A stretch of DNA of 64,000 nt from Eucommia ulmoides. Lineage: Eukaryota; Streptophyta; Magnoliopsida; Garryales; Eucommiaceae. A model generated the notes under the pieces. That model was not told where the DNA came from, searched no databases, and saw nothing but the letters and a program-made list of their open reading frames with translations. Positions 1 to 11,784 of this stretch are shown here, piece by piece (positions within the stretch are counted from its first letter, which is position 1; each line of letters starts with the position of its first letter). Location: contig CM028339.1 in the NCBI GenBank assembly GCA_016647705.1, positions 24,715,803 through 24,779,802 of the forward strand, given 5' to 3'. The position numbers and the translations under genes were made by a program.

Positions 1-535
1 TTATGACTAACTCATCTTCATGTTAGTGCACAATTCCTTTGCAGTCCTCATCGTTGAACGAGATAACTGGGCCTAGTTTTGTAGTTATCAACATCATTTC
101 TCCATAACTCCATTGTAGTACTACTTCACGGATTGTTCTCTTCCGCTCACAATTGGATTTTTCGGTGACTGGCCCAGTGGCATTTATAATGTAGATAACT
201 TCTCGAGTGTTGCTGGGGCCTTTGTCTTTAGGCTCTTTATCTTGGTTTTCCCCTTGATTCTCACTATTAGACCTCTTCTTTTCCCTTGTCTACTCCTGCA
301 AATAGCCACGTAGCTAGCCTATGTCAATCTGTCATTTAATCAATTTTTTGAGATCCTAGTAGTTATCTGTGTCATGGCCATGATCCTTGTGGAATTCGTA
401 GTACTTTTCCTTGATCTTCCTGTTAGATTTTGTATGGATTTTGGGTGGCCATTGAACTATCTCGGACAAATGATATTTTATGTAGAATTCTTGAGATCGG
501 CATCTGTAGTCTTGGTAGGTTTGGTTCCTGGCAAG
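1..535 (-). pseudogene. Tat-like Ty3/gypsy Gag, C-terminal part
   Basis: Minus-strand translation shows a decayed Gag C-terminus. The block EFHKDHGHDTDN is typical of the zinc-finger zone of Tat-lineage Gag proteins, but both flanking cysteines read as tyrosine, as TGT-to-TAT changes would give. Towards the window start comes ISFNDEDCKG, a block that in these elements precedes the protease. Several in-frame stops interrupt the frame. The N-terminal part of the same gene lies in the same orientation at 31080-32110; the two halves are separated by the long-LTR copia composite that begins at 541. Family assignment rests on recognised motifs, not on a search. The rest of pol would lie outside the window to the left. 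Confidence 0.6.
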
Positions 536-540
536 CTTCA

Positions 541-2867
541 TGTGGCCTAATGAGCTATCCAAGAAGGGGTAAATTGAGTAGTAATAAAAATTATCAAATA
601 ATAACACTTCAAAAATCAAATAATTAATTTTATCCTGAATTAATCATTATCTTTATAGCAACGGATATGTGTTATCAACTAGGAGCATACCTAAACAACA
701 TAATATAAATAATGTAAAATAGCAGTACACCAAAATTTATATTGGTTCACCAAGTTACTCTTGGCTAATCCAGTCCCCCTAAGCTCAACAAAGAGTCGCA
801 CTCACTAATCACTATGATCCCATTAACCAGGTAGGAACCAAACCCTTACAAATGATTCTTTTCGCAGGCTCAGAATCAACCATTACAATTCTTTTTCACG
901 GGCTAAGGAATAACCCTATCTTTTTCCCAAGCTAAAGATTAACCAAATTCTTTTATACTTAGGCTAAGAATTAAACCTCACACAAAAATACTCCAAGTAT
1001 TCTTTTACCTGGTAAGAATTGAACCATTACAAATTCACTCAAAAATAATTCTAGTCAATAAGAATTACCCCAAATCTTTTTGTACTCTAGGTAAATATCA
1101 AAACCTTAATCTCTTTACTAAAAGAGATTGAAACCCAAGGCTACCCCTGATTAGACACTCCCAATAGTATCTAATCTGACACACAACTCACCAATTATAA
1201 AATTGATAAGCCTTTTCCCACTCGAAGTTTCTAACACTCCAAATTAATTTGAACTCAATTAATGTCCCTATACTAGCGATAGAATTAAGTGAGGATTTCA
1301 AAATCTAACTTTAAATAAAAATGGGTAGCACACAATTTAACACGTAATCAGACTTTCATAAGAAATCGTTTCAAAATAATTTTCAAGCAATTTAAAGTTC
1401 ATGAAAATGATTTCAAATATCAAAATTCCAAGTATTAAATAATAATATCACACAACAAATAATAGCAAAAACTTAGAACGATCTCACCAGGAATCTACCG
1501 AATAAAGTATAAATAGTAATGACACTTCCAAATTGGTAGTAGCAATAATCCACAACAAAGTTTCTTAAGAAGAGACCTCACAATACTCTCAGTATAAAAT
1601 CAGAATGATCACTCTTGGAAATCTCAAGAGGGGAATAGCTCTTGAAATAAGATTGATTAAGATTTTTAAGTATTTAAAAGGCAGGTTTATTTATAGGGAA
1701 TTAGAACAAGTCCTCCAACAGTTAGTCCCATATATCATGATAAATAATTACAATAATAGACCCATTATATCATTATGACTTAATCCTGGTATAATTTACT
1801 TAATTAAAACTTTTAAAATGTTCAATCAAGTCCCTCAAACATTTTCTCAAACTCAATTAGATAGGATAGAAAGAATTATATGACCCAAATTGAGGAATAA
1901 TCAAAATACATGAAGCATATCTATAGGGATAACAAAATATCAACCATATATCTTAAATTCCATTAGATCCCTAAGATATCTCTCGTATCCTAACCATAAA
2001 ACCGCTACTTTTTGGATTAAAACCATGAAATTCTCTAATCTTAAAACCTACCATCGGTTGACCGACCATAACCCACTAGTCGACCGCTCGATTCAAGATG
2101 TACCCTAAGCCAAAACTTCTTGCCTATAGGTCAACCTCCGATCCTTCGTCTGTCGACCGAACGATCCAGAGAGTTTCTCAAGTCGACCTTTCCATCTTTG
2201 TTTATCGACCTAACGATTTAGAGAGTTCATCTAATTGCCATAGGTCGGCCTCTTCATCGACTCAATGATTCAGAGAGTTCATATATTTTCCATAGGTCGA
2301 CAGATCATACACCACAAGTCAACCTATCGATTCAAAGATTGCACAATTCTAGCACCTTTGCATCGGTTGACCGATCAATTTAGGCAGGTCAACCGATCCT
2401 GTTGTACTTAATCTTTAATTCATTTTTAATTCAATTTATTCGATGTTTTTGCTCCTTTAACTGATTTAGTTTCTCTGTTAACTCCTTCAATCAATTTTTT
2501 AATTTCTAATCTTTCTTAAATCAATATTTCTTCTTCAATTCCACATAGGAACAAATATGTTTAACTAATTAGGATCCTATCAAAAACACACATAATCATA
2601 AAAATATTTTTGTATCATGTGTGATCCTAATCGGAATACATTAAAAGTAAAAATTAACCTGAGTCATTGTTCCCTAGATTTTTCAAAGTCTTCGGTCTCT
2701 TAATATCCATCATCTTTGTCAGTCTCTTTAGCATCCATTTAGCATCCAACACAACTTCTTCATGATAATATCTTTAATGGAACTTATAAACTGAAATACT
2801 TAACAAATCTGTTACTTCCACAAAAAATATCAACATTTAATTGTTCATCAAAATCTTAAGATCAATA
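541..2867 (-). repeat. 3' LTR of copia-like copy A
   Basis: The sequence matches 29001-31074 along its length and is recognisable in 55351-60439 and, in reverse, in 57752-60146. The left end reads tgtggccta where sister copies have tgttggccta, a one-base loss. The right end has caata in place of caaca. It retains a block near 1310-1560 that the partner LTR has lost, which explains most of the length difference (about 2.33 against 2.07 kb). A GTCGAC-rich array lies at about 2050-2400. Confidence 0.75.
2050..2400. repeat. GTCGAC-type degenerate array in copia LTR
   Basis: About eight copies of words related to GGTCGACC, GTCGACCG and TTGACCGA recur every 25-60 bases, separated by a repeated phrase resembling gattcagagagttcat. 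Equivalent arrays lie at the matching place in every copy of this LTR in the window. Confidence 0.6.
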
Positions 2868-2882
2868 ATCTCCACTTTTTTT
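2868..2882 (-). other. Polypurine tract, copia-like copy A
   Basis: On the minus strand AAAAAAAGTGGAGAT lies immediately upstream of the 3' LTR start. Copy B has AAAAAAGTGGGAGAT at the same place (52732-52746), so the site is conserved in the family. Confidence 0.65.
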
Positions 2883-3006
2883 ATGATAACAATTTACTTT
2901 GATGTTTTTGTCAAAATTATATGTAACCAAACTCCCCCTAAATCCGGGGATAGGTTTTTAACTTATTAAATCACAATCATGAAGAATTATTTAAAAAATA
3001 CATATG
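2883..3006 (-). other. Copia-like copy A 3' noncoding, part 1
   Basis: Noncoding sequence just upstream of the 3' LTR; it matches copy B near 52747-52860. It stops at the target duplication of the first LARD and resumes at 8409. Confidence 0.55.
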
Positions 3007-3011
3007 ATATT

Positions 3012-4386
3012 TGATAGGTGTAATTTACCTATCCATTTCCAAACCGAACTTGTTAGTTTTTGAGTGTTACTATAGCATTTTAAAATGTTTTAATATGTTT
3101 TTATTTATCTTTATATAAACCAGGTGTATGGGGTGAAAAGAAATGAAAACAGATCATAAACAATAAAATCGGATCAAAAACGGTTAGAAAACAAGCATAA
3201 GGGCAAAATTCAGACTAGCAGCCTACCGTCGCGGCGTCCAGACCACCGTCGCGGCGATTAATATGCAGAGAAGGTCTTTTCTTGCTAAAAGCCCACCGCC
3301 GAGGTGGTGAAACAACATAAAGGTCTCTACTCTCACCGCCGAGGCCGTGATCAAACCGACTTAACTACCACCACGGCGGTCACTCTACACACACTTTAGA
3401 TATTTTTTAGCCCTATATCTTCCTCCTCTCCTCTATTTTGTCCATTAGAGAGCTCCTAGGGTTAGAAAAGGGTTGATAGGTTTTTGGGGAATGCTCCACC
3501 AAATCTGAAGGAGAAGAACACGTTGTGAAGAAGGGGAAGCAATCTCGGAATGGTTTTAGCTCCAAATCTTTGAACTACAGCTAGTTTCTATCATTTATTT
3601 CTTCATTTCTTAATGTCGGATTATGGTTTGAGTATGTTTAGCCCATTTATTATTGTATATATGGTTATGGCCATTAGCTAAATGGATATTATCTAGAGAT
3701 TACTATAATTTATGAATATGTGGTTTTGAAATTGGTGTTACGTTAATGGTTATTCTTTGCTATTCAATTGTGTTTTCCGTGCTTGTATTTCCATTATATG
3801 TTTGTTTAGGTATATTGAGAAATCGAGGTTTGACACTCGGGAGAGGTAACCTCAAATTCGAACTAGGTAAACACAACGCGATGATCTGATAACCCGAGAG
3901 GGAGTTAGAAAGTGTGCAATCAATAATGTTGGGGCAAGACTCATGTGACTATGTGTTCAAAAAAATGCTAGAGGGGGACTTCAGCATTAACATGAAGTCA
4001 TATATTCACTCGCTTTACACTCAAGAGAGGGAGTGAGCGAGTTTTTGGCACAGAGATTGTCGAATAGGTCAAATATCGTTATTGATAACTAAACGAGATC
4101 AAACTTGTATTTGTAAACAAAGTTAGTCCCTAGATAATTCATTCCCTTAAACGTCTCAAAATAGTAATATAATTTAATTAGATAAATTAGTATTTTAGTA
4201 TTAGAATATTTTTAATTATAAAAACTATATTTTTATCGCCAAAATAAAATTAGGTTATTATAATTACGGTACTCGACAATATTCTCAACCAATCCCTATG
4301 GAAACGAGAACCCTTACTTTTCTCACTCTACTAAAACTTGACTCATACACTTGCGGTGAAAGTGGCGACGTAATATTCCCCCACCA
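3012..4386 (+). repeat. 5' LTR of LARD A
   Basis: It starts with a terminal hairpin, GATAGGT then seven bases then ACCTATC, shared by all four LARD LTRs here. Five GC-rich palindromic words related to CACCGCCGCGGCGGTG lie at about 3226-3390. It is similar to 7088-8403 throughout, apart from a block of about 50 bases, present here and missing there, that carries the first two palindromes. Confidence 0.75.
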
Positions 4387-4392
4387 TGTTTT

Positions 4393-4410
4393 TGGCACCG
4401 TTCTCGGGAA
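4393..4410 (+). other. Primer-binding site of LARD A
   Basis: TGGCACCGTTCTCGGGAA lies six bases after the LTR. It is a degenerate version of TGGCGCCGTTGCCGGGGA, the Asp-tRNA-complementary PBS used by Athila-type elements. LARD B keeps a closer match at 26186-26203. Confidence 0.6.
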
Positions 4411-4487
4411 TTAGTTTTTAGATTGTTGTTGATATTGTGAGTAAATAACTTGATTTTAATTTACTCATTTATTTTGTTTATAATTTT

Positions 4488-5535
4488 TTGTTTGTAGTTT
4501 TGTTTTTTATTTCTTATGCAGGGTACTTGAAGATTCTAGATCAACAAGTATTAATGTATTTCTTTCAACAAGATTCTGAGCCATTTTATTGTGCTTGGGA
4601 TCGTTACAACGAGCTGTTATTTCGGTTTCCAAATCAAGGGTTCTCGAGGGAGTGTCAGCTTCTGAATTTCCTCGACAACTTATAATCCGCAACTAGAACA
4701 TAGGTAGAAGGAAGAAATAGTACCTTATCTTTCTACGACCTAACCACAGACGAAGCCCTTTAGTCGTTGGAGGAAATTGCGGCCCTTGATTATGAGAGTC
4801 AGAATCATTCACCAAAGCTTGGGGGATTATTCCAACACTACAACGCCATGGATTGACACTTTGGTTCAAGATGAGGAGTCATCCCCTACCTTAGAAAACG
4901 TGTTCTCTACAATTATCGGGAAAACTCAAAGATTCTGGATGGAGACGAATGGCCAATGAACTTGCACAAGGATCGTCTTGATTTTATTGAGACATTCTGC
5001 GCCGACATTGATGCGACCATAACATCTCTGCAGATGCAAATCGGTCATATTATCTACTTTGTTGATGCTGAGTCAGAAGCGATGGCATTGAGAAACGAGC
5101 ATGGCACATCTGAATGTGAAAGCCACTGTAAAAAACCGAATACGAGCTGGAGGATCTTGGGAGAATTCATTGATGAAAATTCGAATGAAGAAAGAACCCA
5201 AGTGTGGAATGGCAATGAATATTTACATATTAATCATTTTGAGTATTCACCTTTTGAATTCCAGTTGCTGACGCCGCACTCGATCCAAGATGATCGCATC
5301 TACGAGGATCCGATGTGACTCACCTATCCTAACTTGTTTCCAGCTCAGTATGTTCAAGATCCCCAAGCACAAAATCCGGAGCTAAGTCGAGTTGAAAGAT
5401 CGATTCATTCAATGCCATATCTCGCTAGTCTTGAGGGTGTTCAAAATCAAGACCCGTATGTTGTGTTGTACGACACGTACTACGGGCAGAAACTATTCTT
5501 TGACCAGCCGTTCTCCGTGTCGGGCCAAGGATAAT
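4488..5535 (+). pseudogene. Athila-type Gag relic of LARD A
   Basis: The first readable piece (to 4685) contains EPFYCAWDRYNELLFRFPNQ, which matches the Retrotrans_gag pattern of aromatic/acidic AWERYKELL followed by a Cys/Phe-Pro turn. A second piece, in another frame around 4760-4850, carries EEIAALDYESQNHS. Downstream open pieces (4956-5318 and 5334-5534) share the first frame and are acidic and Gln-rich without a recognised motif. There is no zinc knuckle. The gene has at least one frameshift and several stops, so it is not functional. This is the only coding trace in the element, hence the TR-GAG label. Confidence 0.55.
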
Positions 5536-7072
5536 AAACCACGCGCTTCTTGGGAGGTAACCCAAGGCAAATTAAGTTAAATCCGTCACAGCCGACTTAA
5601 TTCGGAGGCGAGATTCTCTTACCTCCCAGGTACGTGTTCTAAACCCCCGTCTTCAATATCATGCTTTATGCTTTCATTGGAATCGTTGATGGGTCGTTGA
5701 GGACACTAACTATTTTAAGTTTGGTAGTGATGAGTAGGACGTTAGTATGTTTTACTATTTTACCGTATTGTATGTTTGTTTAGTGTAGAATGTTTTTGTG
5801 TTGTTGTTGTTGCATGCTGAGTTTTACGTTTATCTGGGTCGTTACCTAATGATGATATTACCCCCTGGTTGTTTTTTGAGGTCAAGGGTAATACCCATGC
5901 ATGTGTGTTCTGTGTGCGTGACAATGCGTTTTGGTGAAAGTTATTGTAGATCCTAATTTGCATGAGCACATAGACTCACAGCATTTCTATTCAATTGATT
6001 TGAGGCCGATTATCGATTAGCCAAACTCATGACAATTCAAGGATTCTAGAACCCGATTGAGGGGAAGCTTGAGGCGAAATATTAGGCGAGGTAGTTCAAG
6101 AGATATGATTTAGGCATTCATTTTGTCGCTTGAGCCTTTTAAACTTACCTTGTTATATGTTTATCCCTCGTTATCCTGTCAAAGCATAAATTCCATTTCA
6201 ACTGAACACATAAACAAATACCATGGCCAATTGATTTTTTTCCAAACCTATATCGCTGAATTAAAGGCACTATTTAAGTAAATCAAGTTAGCACTCATAT
6301 ATACTACTTGAAGTGAGCGGTTTGGTTTTAGGGCAAACTTCTGATTGGTTCAGAATTCGAGTACTCACTTGTCTCTTTTCTTTCATTTTAACCACACCGT
6401 GAAATTGTAATAATCAAATAAGTTTGGGGGTGAGGTTCTTTGAAAAAAAAAAAACATATTTAAATATTGTTAAATTTCGTTTCTTTTGACAAGTGAGTAC
6501 GTCGGTCTTAAATGTATGTTTTGAATTGTTTCCAATTTATCTATGGGGGTTCAAGAGTGAGTGTGCTAAGTGTTGAGCCTTGGGTAACGTTAAGTTAACG
6601 ACGTTAACCCGTTTTCTATTTTGATATACCCTTGGCCAAATGTTCCACAACCGAACCAAGTCCTTTTGATCTTTATAAACTACTCAGCCTACATTAGTGG
6701 AGAATGAAACCCAATCAGGCATATGGATATCCTAGTCCTTTATGGTCTAAGTCATGAGTTTCGTTGGTTGATAATCCAATCCGGTCTTGGATAGCTATAT
6801 TATTGAGTCTCGCATACACACGTTGACAGGATCTAGAATGGCGTTTAGCATTATTGAATGTCAAAATTCTAGAACACCACATGGTGCATTTTACCGCCTG
6901 AACTCGATATGACTAGGGGTTGTTGAGGGGAAAATGACTTGGCCGATAGAAGAATTCAAAATTCGCATATCGTAATGTTTAGATGGTTGGTGTTTAGGTT
7001 GTTAATGTTATTTAATTTAGTTGTGTTTTTTATTTTAGTGTGAGTGTTTTACTCAAGAACTAGCAAAATTCC
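5536..7072 (+). other. LARD A noncoding internal region
   Basis: No credible ORF. Near 5545-5570 the phrase cttgggaggtaacccaag forms a short imperfect inverted repeat, a type of sequence often seen downstream of gag in plant LARD/Athila elements. Confidence 0.45.
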
Positions 7073-7087
7073 AAGTTTGGGGGTATT
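7073..7087 (+). other. Polypurine tract of LARD A
   Basis: AAGTTTGGGGGTATT abuts the 3' LTR. The same string, in reverse, abuts the 3' LTR of LARD B (22525-22539), supporting common descent. Confidence 0.65.
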
Positions 7088-8403
7088 TGATAGGTGTAAT
7101 TTACCTAGCTATCTCCAAACCGAACTTATTAGTTCTTGAATATTACTATAGTATTTTAATACGTTTTAATATGTTTTTATTTGTTTTTGTGTAAATCAAG
7201 TGTCTGGGGTGATAAGGGATAAAATAGATCATAAACGATCAAATCAAATCAAGAACAGTGAAAGAATAGTGGGAAAACAAGCATAAGAGCAAAATTCAGA
7301 CCAGTGCAGAGATAGCCTTTTTTTGCTGAAAGCCCACCGTCAAGGCAGTGAAACAACAGAGAGGTCTTTGCTCCCACCGCTAAGTCCATGATCAAACTGA
7401 CTTAACCACCACTGCAGCGGTCACTCTATACACTTTAGATATTTTTTAGCCCTATATCTTCCTCTTCTCCTCTATTTAGGCCATTAGAGAGCTCCTAAGG
7501 TTAGAAGAGGGTTGAGAGGTTTTTAGAAAATGCTCCACCAAATCTGAAGGAGAAGAACACGTGGTGAAGAAAGAGAAACGATCTTGGAACGTTTTTAACG
7601 CCAAATATTAGGACTACGGCTAGTTTCTCTCGTTTCTTTCTTTATTTCCTAACTTCAGATTATGGTTTGAGCATGTTTAGCTCGTTCATCATTATATATA
7701 CGGTTATGGCCATTAACTAAATGGATATTGTCATATGTGGTTTTGAAATCGGTGTTTCGTTAATGGTTATTCTTCTCTATTCGATTGTGTTTGCCGTGCT
7801 TGTATTTCCATTATATACTTATTTAGGTATACTGAGAAATCGGAGTTTGACACTCGGGAGAGATAACTTCGAATTCGGACTAGGGTAAACACAATGCGAC
7901 GATCTCATAACTCAGGAAGGAGTTAGAAAGTCTGCAATCAATGAAGTTGGGGTAAGACTCATGTCCCTATGTGTTCTAAAAAATGATCGAGGAGGACTTC
8001 GATATTAACGCAAAGTCACATATTCACTTGCTTTACACTCGGGATAGAGAGTGAGAGAGTTTTCGACACAGAGATTGTTGAATAGGTCGAATACCGTTAT
8101 TGATAACTAAACAAGATCAAACACGTATTTGTAAACGAAGTTAATCCCTAGATAATCAATTTCCTTAAATGTCTCAAAACAGTAATATAGTTTAATTAGA
8201 TAGACTAGTATTTTAGTATTAGTATATTTTAATTATAAAAACTACATTTTTATCGCCTAAATAAAATTAGGTTATGATAATTACGGTACTCGACAATATT
8301 CTCAACCAATCCCTGTGCAAACAATAACCCTTACTCTTCCCACTCTACTAAAACTTGACCCGTACACTTATGGTGAAAATGGCGACATAATAGTCCGCCA
8401 CCA
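7088..8403 (+). repeat. 3' LTR of LARD A
   Basis: Partner of 3012-4386. It keeps only three of the GC palindromes and in more eroded form (for example caccgtcaaggcagtg), having lost the segment with the first two. Confidence 0.75.
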
Positions 8404-8408
8404 ATATT

Positions 8409-8885
8409 CAACAAAGCACAAAATCATCTCAATAATAGATAATTCATAAACTCCCCTTGCATAAATGCAAACTAATTTATAGCACAGCTATGGTCTCCCC
8501 CTTTGTCATCTCAAAAAGTGGGGAAAGGGAACCACGAATCACAACTACTCTAGGTAAACAACATAATATATACTTGAAAGATTAAATCATGATATATGAC
8601 CTTTTTAAAAGCCCATTATTTTAAAAGATAACTCAACTCACAAAGCTCAAAATAAAATCATTTTTCAAAATAATTCCATGTGGATCATCATTAGATATAA
8701 GTATTTAACTAAGTAGATCATGTCTAGCTATTCCATCAAAATCCATACTATTAGATAAGTTTCACCAAAAACCTAGGTTAGCTATCACAGACCAAAATGC
8801 TAATGTGGGACTTGTCCAATTAACACATCCATAATGAGAATAGAAGATAAAATCTAATAAAGACCATGTCCAGTAAACTAGTAAT
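8409..8885 (-). other. Copia-like copy A 3' noncoding, part 2
   Basis: Continues the element interrupted by LARD A. It shares the phrases ctcaaaaagtggggaa and ctactctagg with copy B near 52990-53030. No ORF. It ends at the chromovirus target site. Confidence 0.55.
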
Positions 8886-8890
8886 ATAGT

Positions 8891-11549
8891 TGTAAAACCT
8901 AAGTTGTAGGACGTACGTCATAAATAGTCGCATTATAGAATAATAGAGAATTTTAGGGTAAAACTTTTATTGATAAAAACTCAAATCAAAGGTTGGGGGT
9001 CAAATTGGGAATTTAGGAACACAAAAAATTTAAACTTGAGATTTGGATTGGCAATTAGGAATCAAAAGTAAAAATGTTAAGGGCAAAATTATAAATGTTG
9101 GAACTTTTAAAGCTTAAACTACCCGAAATAAGGATCCTAAAGAAAATGAAGGGAGGAAAGTGTAATTTAAGTTTTTTTTTTATACATGTCTATAGACTCA
9201 CTCAGTAAACCAACAGGCGATCCACCGGCCAAGGAAGGGCGATCGAGGGGCGACGCGGTGAGCGTAGAATTGGTTTAACCACTAATATCATGCAATAAAA
9301 ACCCTCCTACATGCAAAGAAGGGAAAAAATCGGAGGAAAAAACTCGAAAATTCTAGAGAGAGAGAGAACCGGAACGGAAGGGGGTCATCAATTTTTCTTG
9401 AATCGACACTCCTCCGGCAGTGTGGTCGTGGCTGATAAGGGCGAGCGTGGTCGTAAACAGTTCCAGGAGAGGGTGGTCTGGCCGGTGGCGTGGCTCGTCA
9501 ACGGAGGGATAGTGCACGTTTTTAGCATTGTCGGTGAGCAGGAGTTGCGAATCACCGTCTAACCATCTCCGATCGTTGGGCTGGTGAGTATTTATGTGGT
9601 TTCCCTCTAATTAGTTGATAGGTGTGTGCATGCGTGAGCGTGACAAGCTGGGTCGGTAAAATCCGACGGTGGGGATTGCGCTGGGGTTTTCCTTCTTCCA
9701 GCAGTATGAGAATTTTGTGTGTGTGTGTTTGGATTTTTTAGTTAAGGTGTGCGTGCGCGTGTGTGTGTGAATGTGTATTGCTTCGACGAAGACCAAACAA
9801 CGAAAAAAAAAAACGAGACGGAGAGAGAGAGAGAGAGGGCAATCAACGGCAGTGGCGGTGGAGTGAGTTGGTTGCGGCTGCGGTGTGCCGCTGTGTGTGT
9901 ATGCCGCCGTCGCCAGGAGTCGTCGGCCCCGTGACGAGCCGATGGCACTGACATTCATGTATGGCTGCATGCATGGGGGTGTTGTGGGTGTCGCAGCCGG
10001 CGAAGGTGGGTAAATAGGGGCCTGCTGGGTGTACTGGTGAGCCGGTGGGGTGGCCGGAGGGTGGTGTCTGATGGACGTCGTGGGTGGTGCAGGGTTGACA
10101 GGCGAATCGGCAAGGAGGGGGAAGCCATCGGCGATCAGCAACGGAAGAGAGAGAGAGACCGGCCGGCAGGGCTAAGAAGAACCAAAAAAAAAAAAAAAAA
10201 AAGGGGGGGGGGGGGGAAATTGCACAACTAACCCCAACAAAAGGGAAAAATTCCAATTCAAATGAAAATCCTTTTCGAGGCCCGTAAATAACTCGGAAAG
10301 GATCTCGTTTGCCCGTTAAATCTATTCTAGTTTTGTTAAAATTCAATCTTAGCCTAAAATCTTTGTAGCCGGAGTAATAAATTGGGATTGTTCATATTAC
10401 GGGATTTCTTATATAATAAATAATGGAACAAAATTATTAGAATAATAACAAATCTCATAGATAAAATGTGGGGAATGGAAAATGCGGAACTTAGGGCCTA
10501 CCTTACATGACTAGGTGATTTTACATGAAATATTAACTTAGACCCTAACATTTCTAGGTTCGCAGATGCCAACACCTCGGTAAGCTTTGGACAGTGAGGT
10601 TTTTGTAGTGCCAGAAACGAGGTGAGTGTATTGTGTTCTCACCAAATTATTTGCATATATATATATATACATGATGAAAACTGGTTGTATTTAAATTCGA
10701 AGCTTTTAGAAAAATTATGTGGAGATTAGACGATATTATTGAGTGATATTGATCCGCTTCGACGGAGTGATGTTTATCCGCTTTGGCGGAGTGATGTTAT
10801 CCACTTCGGCGGAGTGATGTTTATCTGCTTTGGTAAAGTGATGTTCGACGTTTGTACTGCGCAGTGATTATCCGCTTCGGCAGAGTGATGGGTGTTCGTA
10901 GGAAGAAATATCCTACGGATAGTACGGTACCGTTGCAAACTCCCGATCGTGAGGTTAAAATGATCACCATGGCTAGCCAGTGTGTGTTATAGTGGAGTGG
11001 TGGTTTGGGGTGTGATGTTTTGTTTATATTGGATAATTTATTATGTATGTCAGGCAATTGGTATGATATTTTTACTGGATGGTTTTAAAAATGGAACTTA
11101 TATATATTACTTCATTTTTACTGCATATATGGCGCTTATGCTGAATCCATGTGTAAATGTTGTTTTATCTAGAAGGTATTATTATTAAATAAGAATAATT
11201 TTATTAAGAAGGCAGTACACTCGCAGGTGAAATGGCTAGGAGTTGGTCCCCTACTGGCACGGGGTAGAGTCCGTCGATGGTATAGCAATGAAAAATTTCG
11301 AGAAGTGCTGCCTGAGGCGAACCTAGGAGAGGTTCATCATTTTATTTTATTTTCCTTTCGTTGTTATTAAAAAGAAATATCAAGAACGAGTGTGTCCCTA
11401 GGTAGGGAAGATGTTTATGACCTGTATTTTGATGGTTGTATAATTATGAATGGCTACCGTCGCTTTCTAGTTGGTTTGTCGCCTGGGTAATGTCGTGTCG
11501 ACGTCACGCTGGCCCCACAGGTGACGGGTGTCCGGGGTGGGGTGTGACA
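8891..11549 (+). repeat. 5' LTR of chromovirus
   Basis: 2659 bases, aligned to 16571-19287. It contains GT- and GA-dinucleotide runs (about 9715-9840), an A-run followed by 14 G (10184-10217), and the hairpin array at 10751-10890. Apparent ORFs here are low-complexity artefacts. Confidence 0.88.
10751..10890 (+). repeat. Tandem TCCGCTTCGGCGGA hairpin array (5 units)
   Basis: Units of about 24 bases with consensus ATCCGCTTCGGCGGAGTGATGTTT. The core can fold as stem TCCGC/GCGGA around TTCG; in RNA this is a C(UUCG)G tetraloop. The fourth unit is followed by a 23-base spacer. In this LTR all five cores have mutations. Confidence 0.75.
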
Positions 11550-11553
11550 ATTC

Positions 11554-11565
11554 TGGTATCATAGC
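11554..11565 (+). other. Primer-binding site of chromovirus
   Basis: TGGTATCATAGC four bases after the LTR, one mismatch from the initiator Met tRNA complement TGGTATCAGAGC. Confidence 0.7.
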
Positions 11566-11784
11566 CCAAGTTATAGGTTCTGTAGACTCATCAGTTATCG
11601 TGCCATAGGGGATCATGAGATGGGAAACGTGCCAGTCGTCTAGACAGTAGGGGACTCTAGGATAAGGTGTTAGTGGGTGTTTTTAATACTCGCGTAATAG
11701 TTAATTAACGTATATTAATTACCAGCACATTTTTCTAGTTGACCTAGCTGGTCGTTGAATTGAATTTTATGACTAATAACAGGT

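Larger units (their letters stand above)
3012..8403 (+). mobile_element. Athila-like TR-GAG/LARD element A
   Basis: LTRs at 3012-4386 and 7088-8403 begin TGATAGGTGTAA and end CCACCA. The element is flanked by a perfect five-base target duplication atatt (3007-3011 and 8404-8408), and removing it rejoins sequence homologous to copy B near 52860. Inside are a PBS (4393), a degenerate Gag (4488-5535) and a PPT (7073). There is no protease, RT or integrase, so mobility would have needed another element's enzymes. A related element lies in reverse at 21200-27599. Confidence 0.8.

Noticed and set aside
356..619. 87-codon minus-strand ORF taken as one gene
   Set aside because: Its first 27 or so codons are copia LTR sequence and the remainder is Tat Gag; the ORF only bridges the insertion junction.
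9611..10346. Overlapping ORFs on both strands with His/Thr- and Pro-rich proteins in the chromovirus LTR
   Set aside because: They come from GT, GA and CA simple repeats. The same happens at 17290-18059 in the other LTR, and no conserved frame is shared.
10751..10890. CRISPR-like repeat array
   Set aside because: Units are back to back without unique spacers, lie in a plant LTR, and no cas genes exist in the window.
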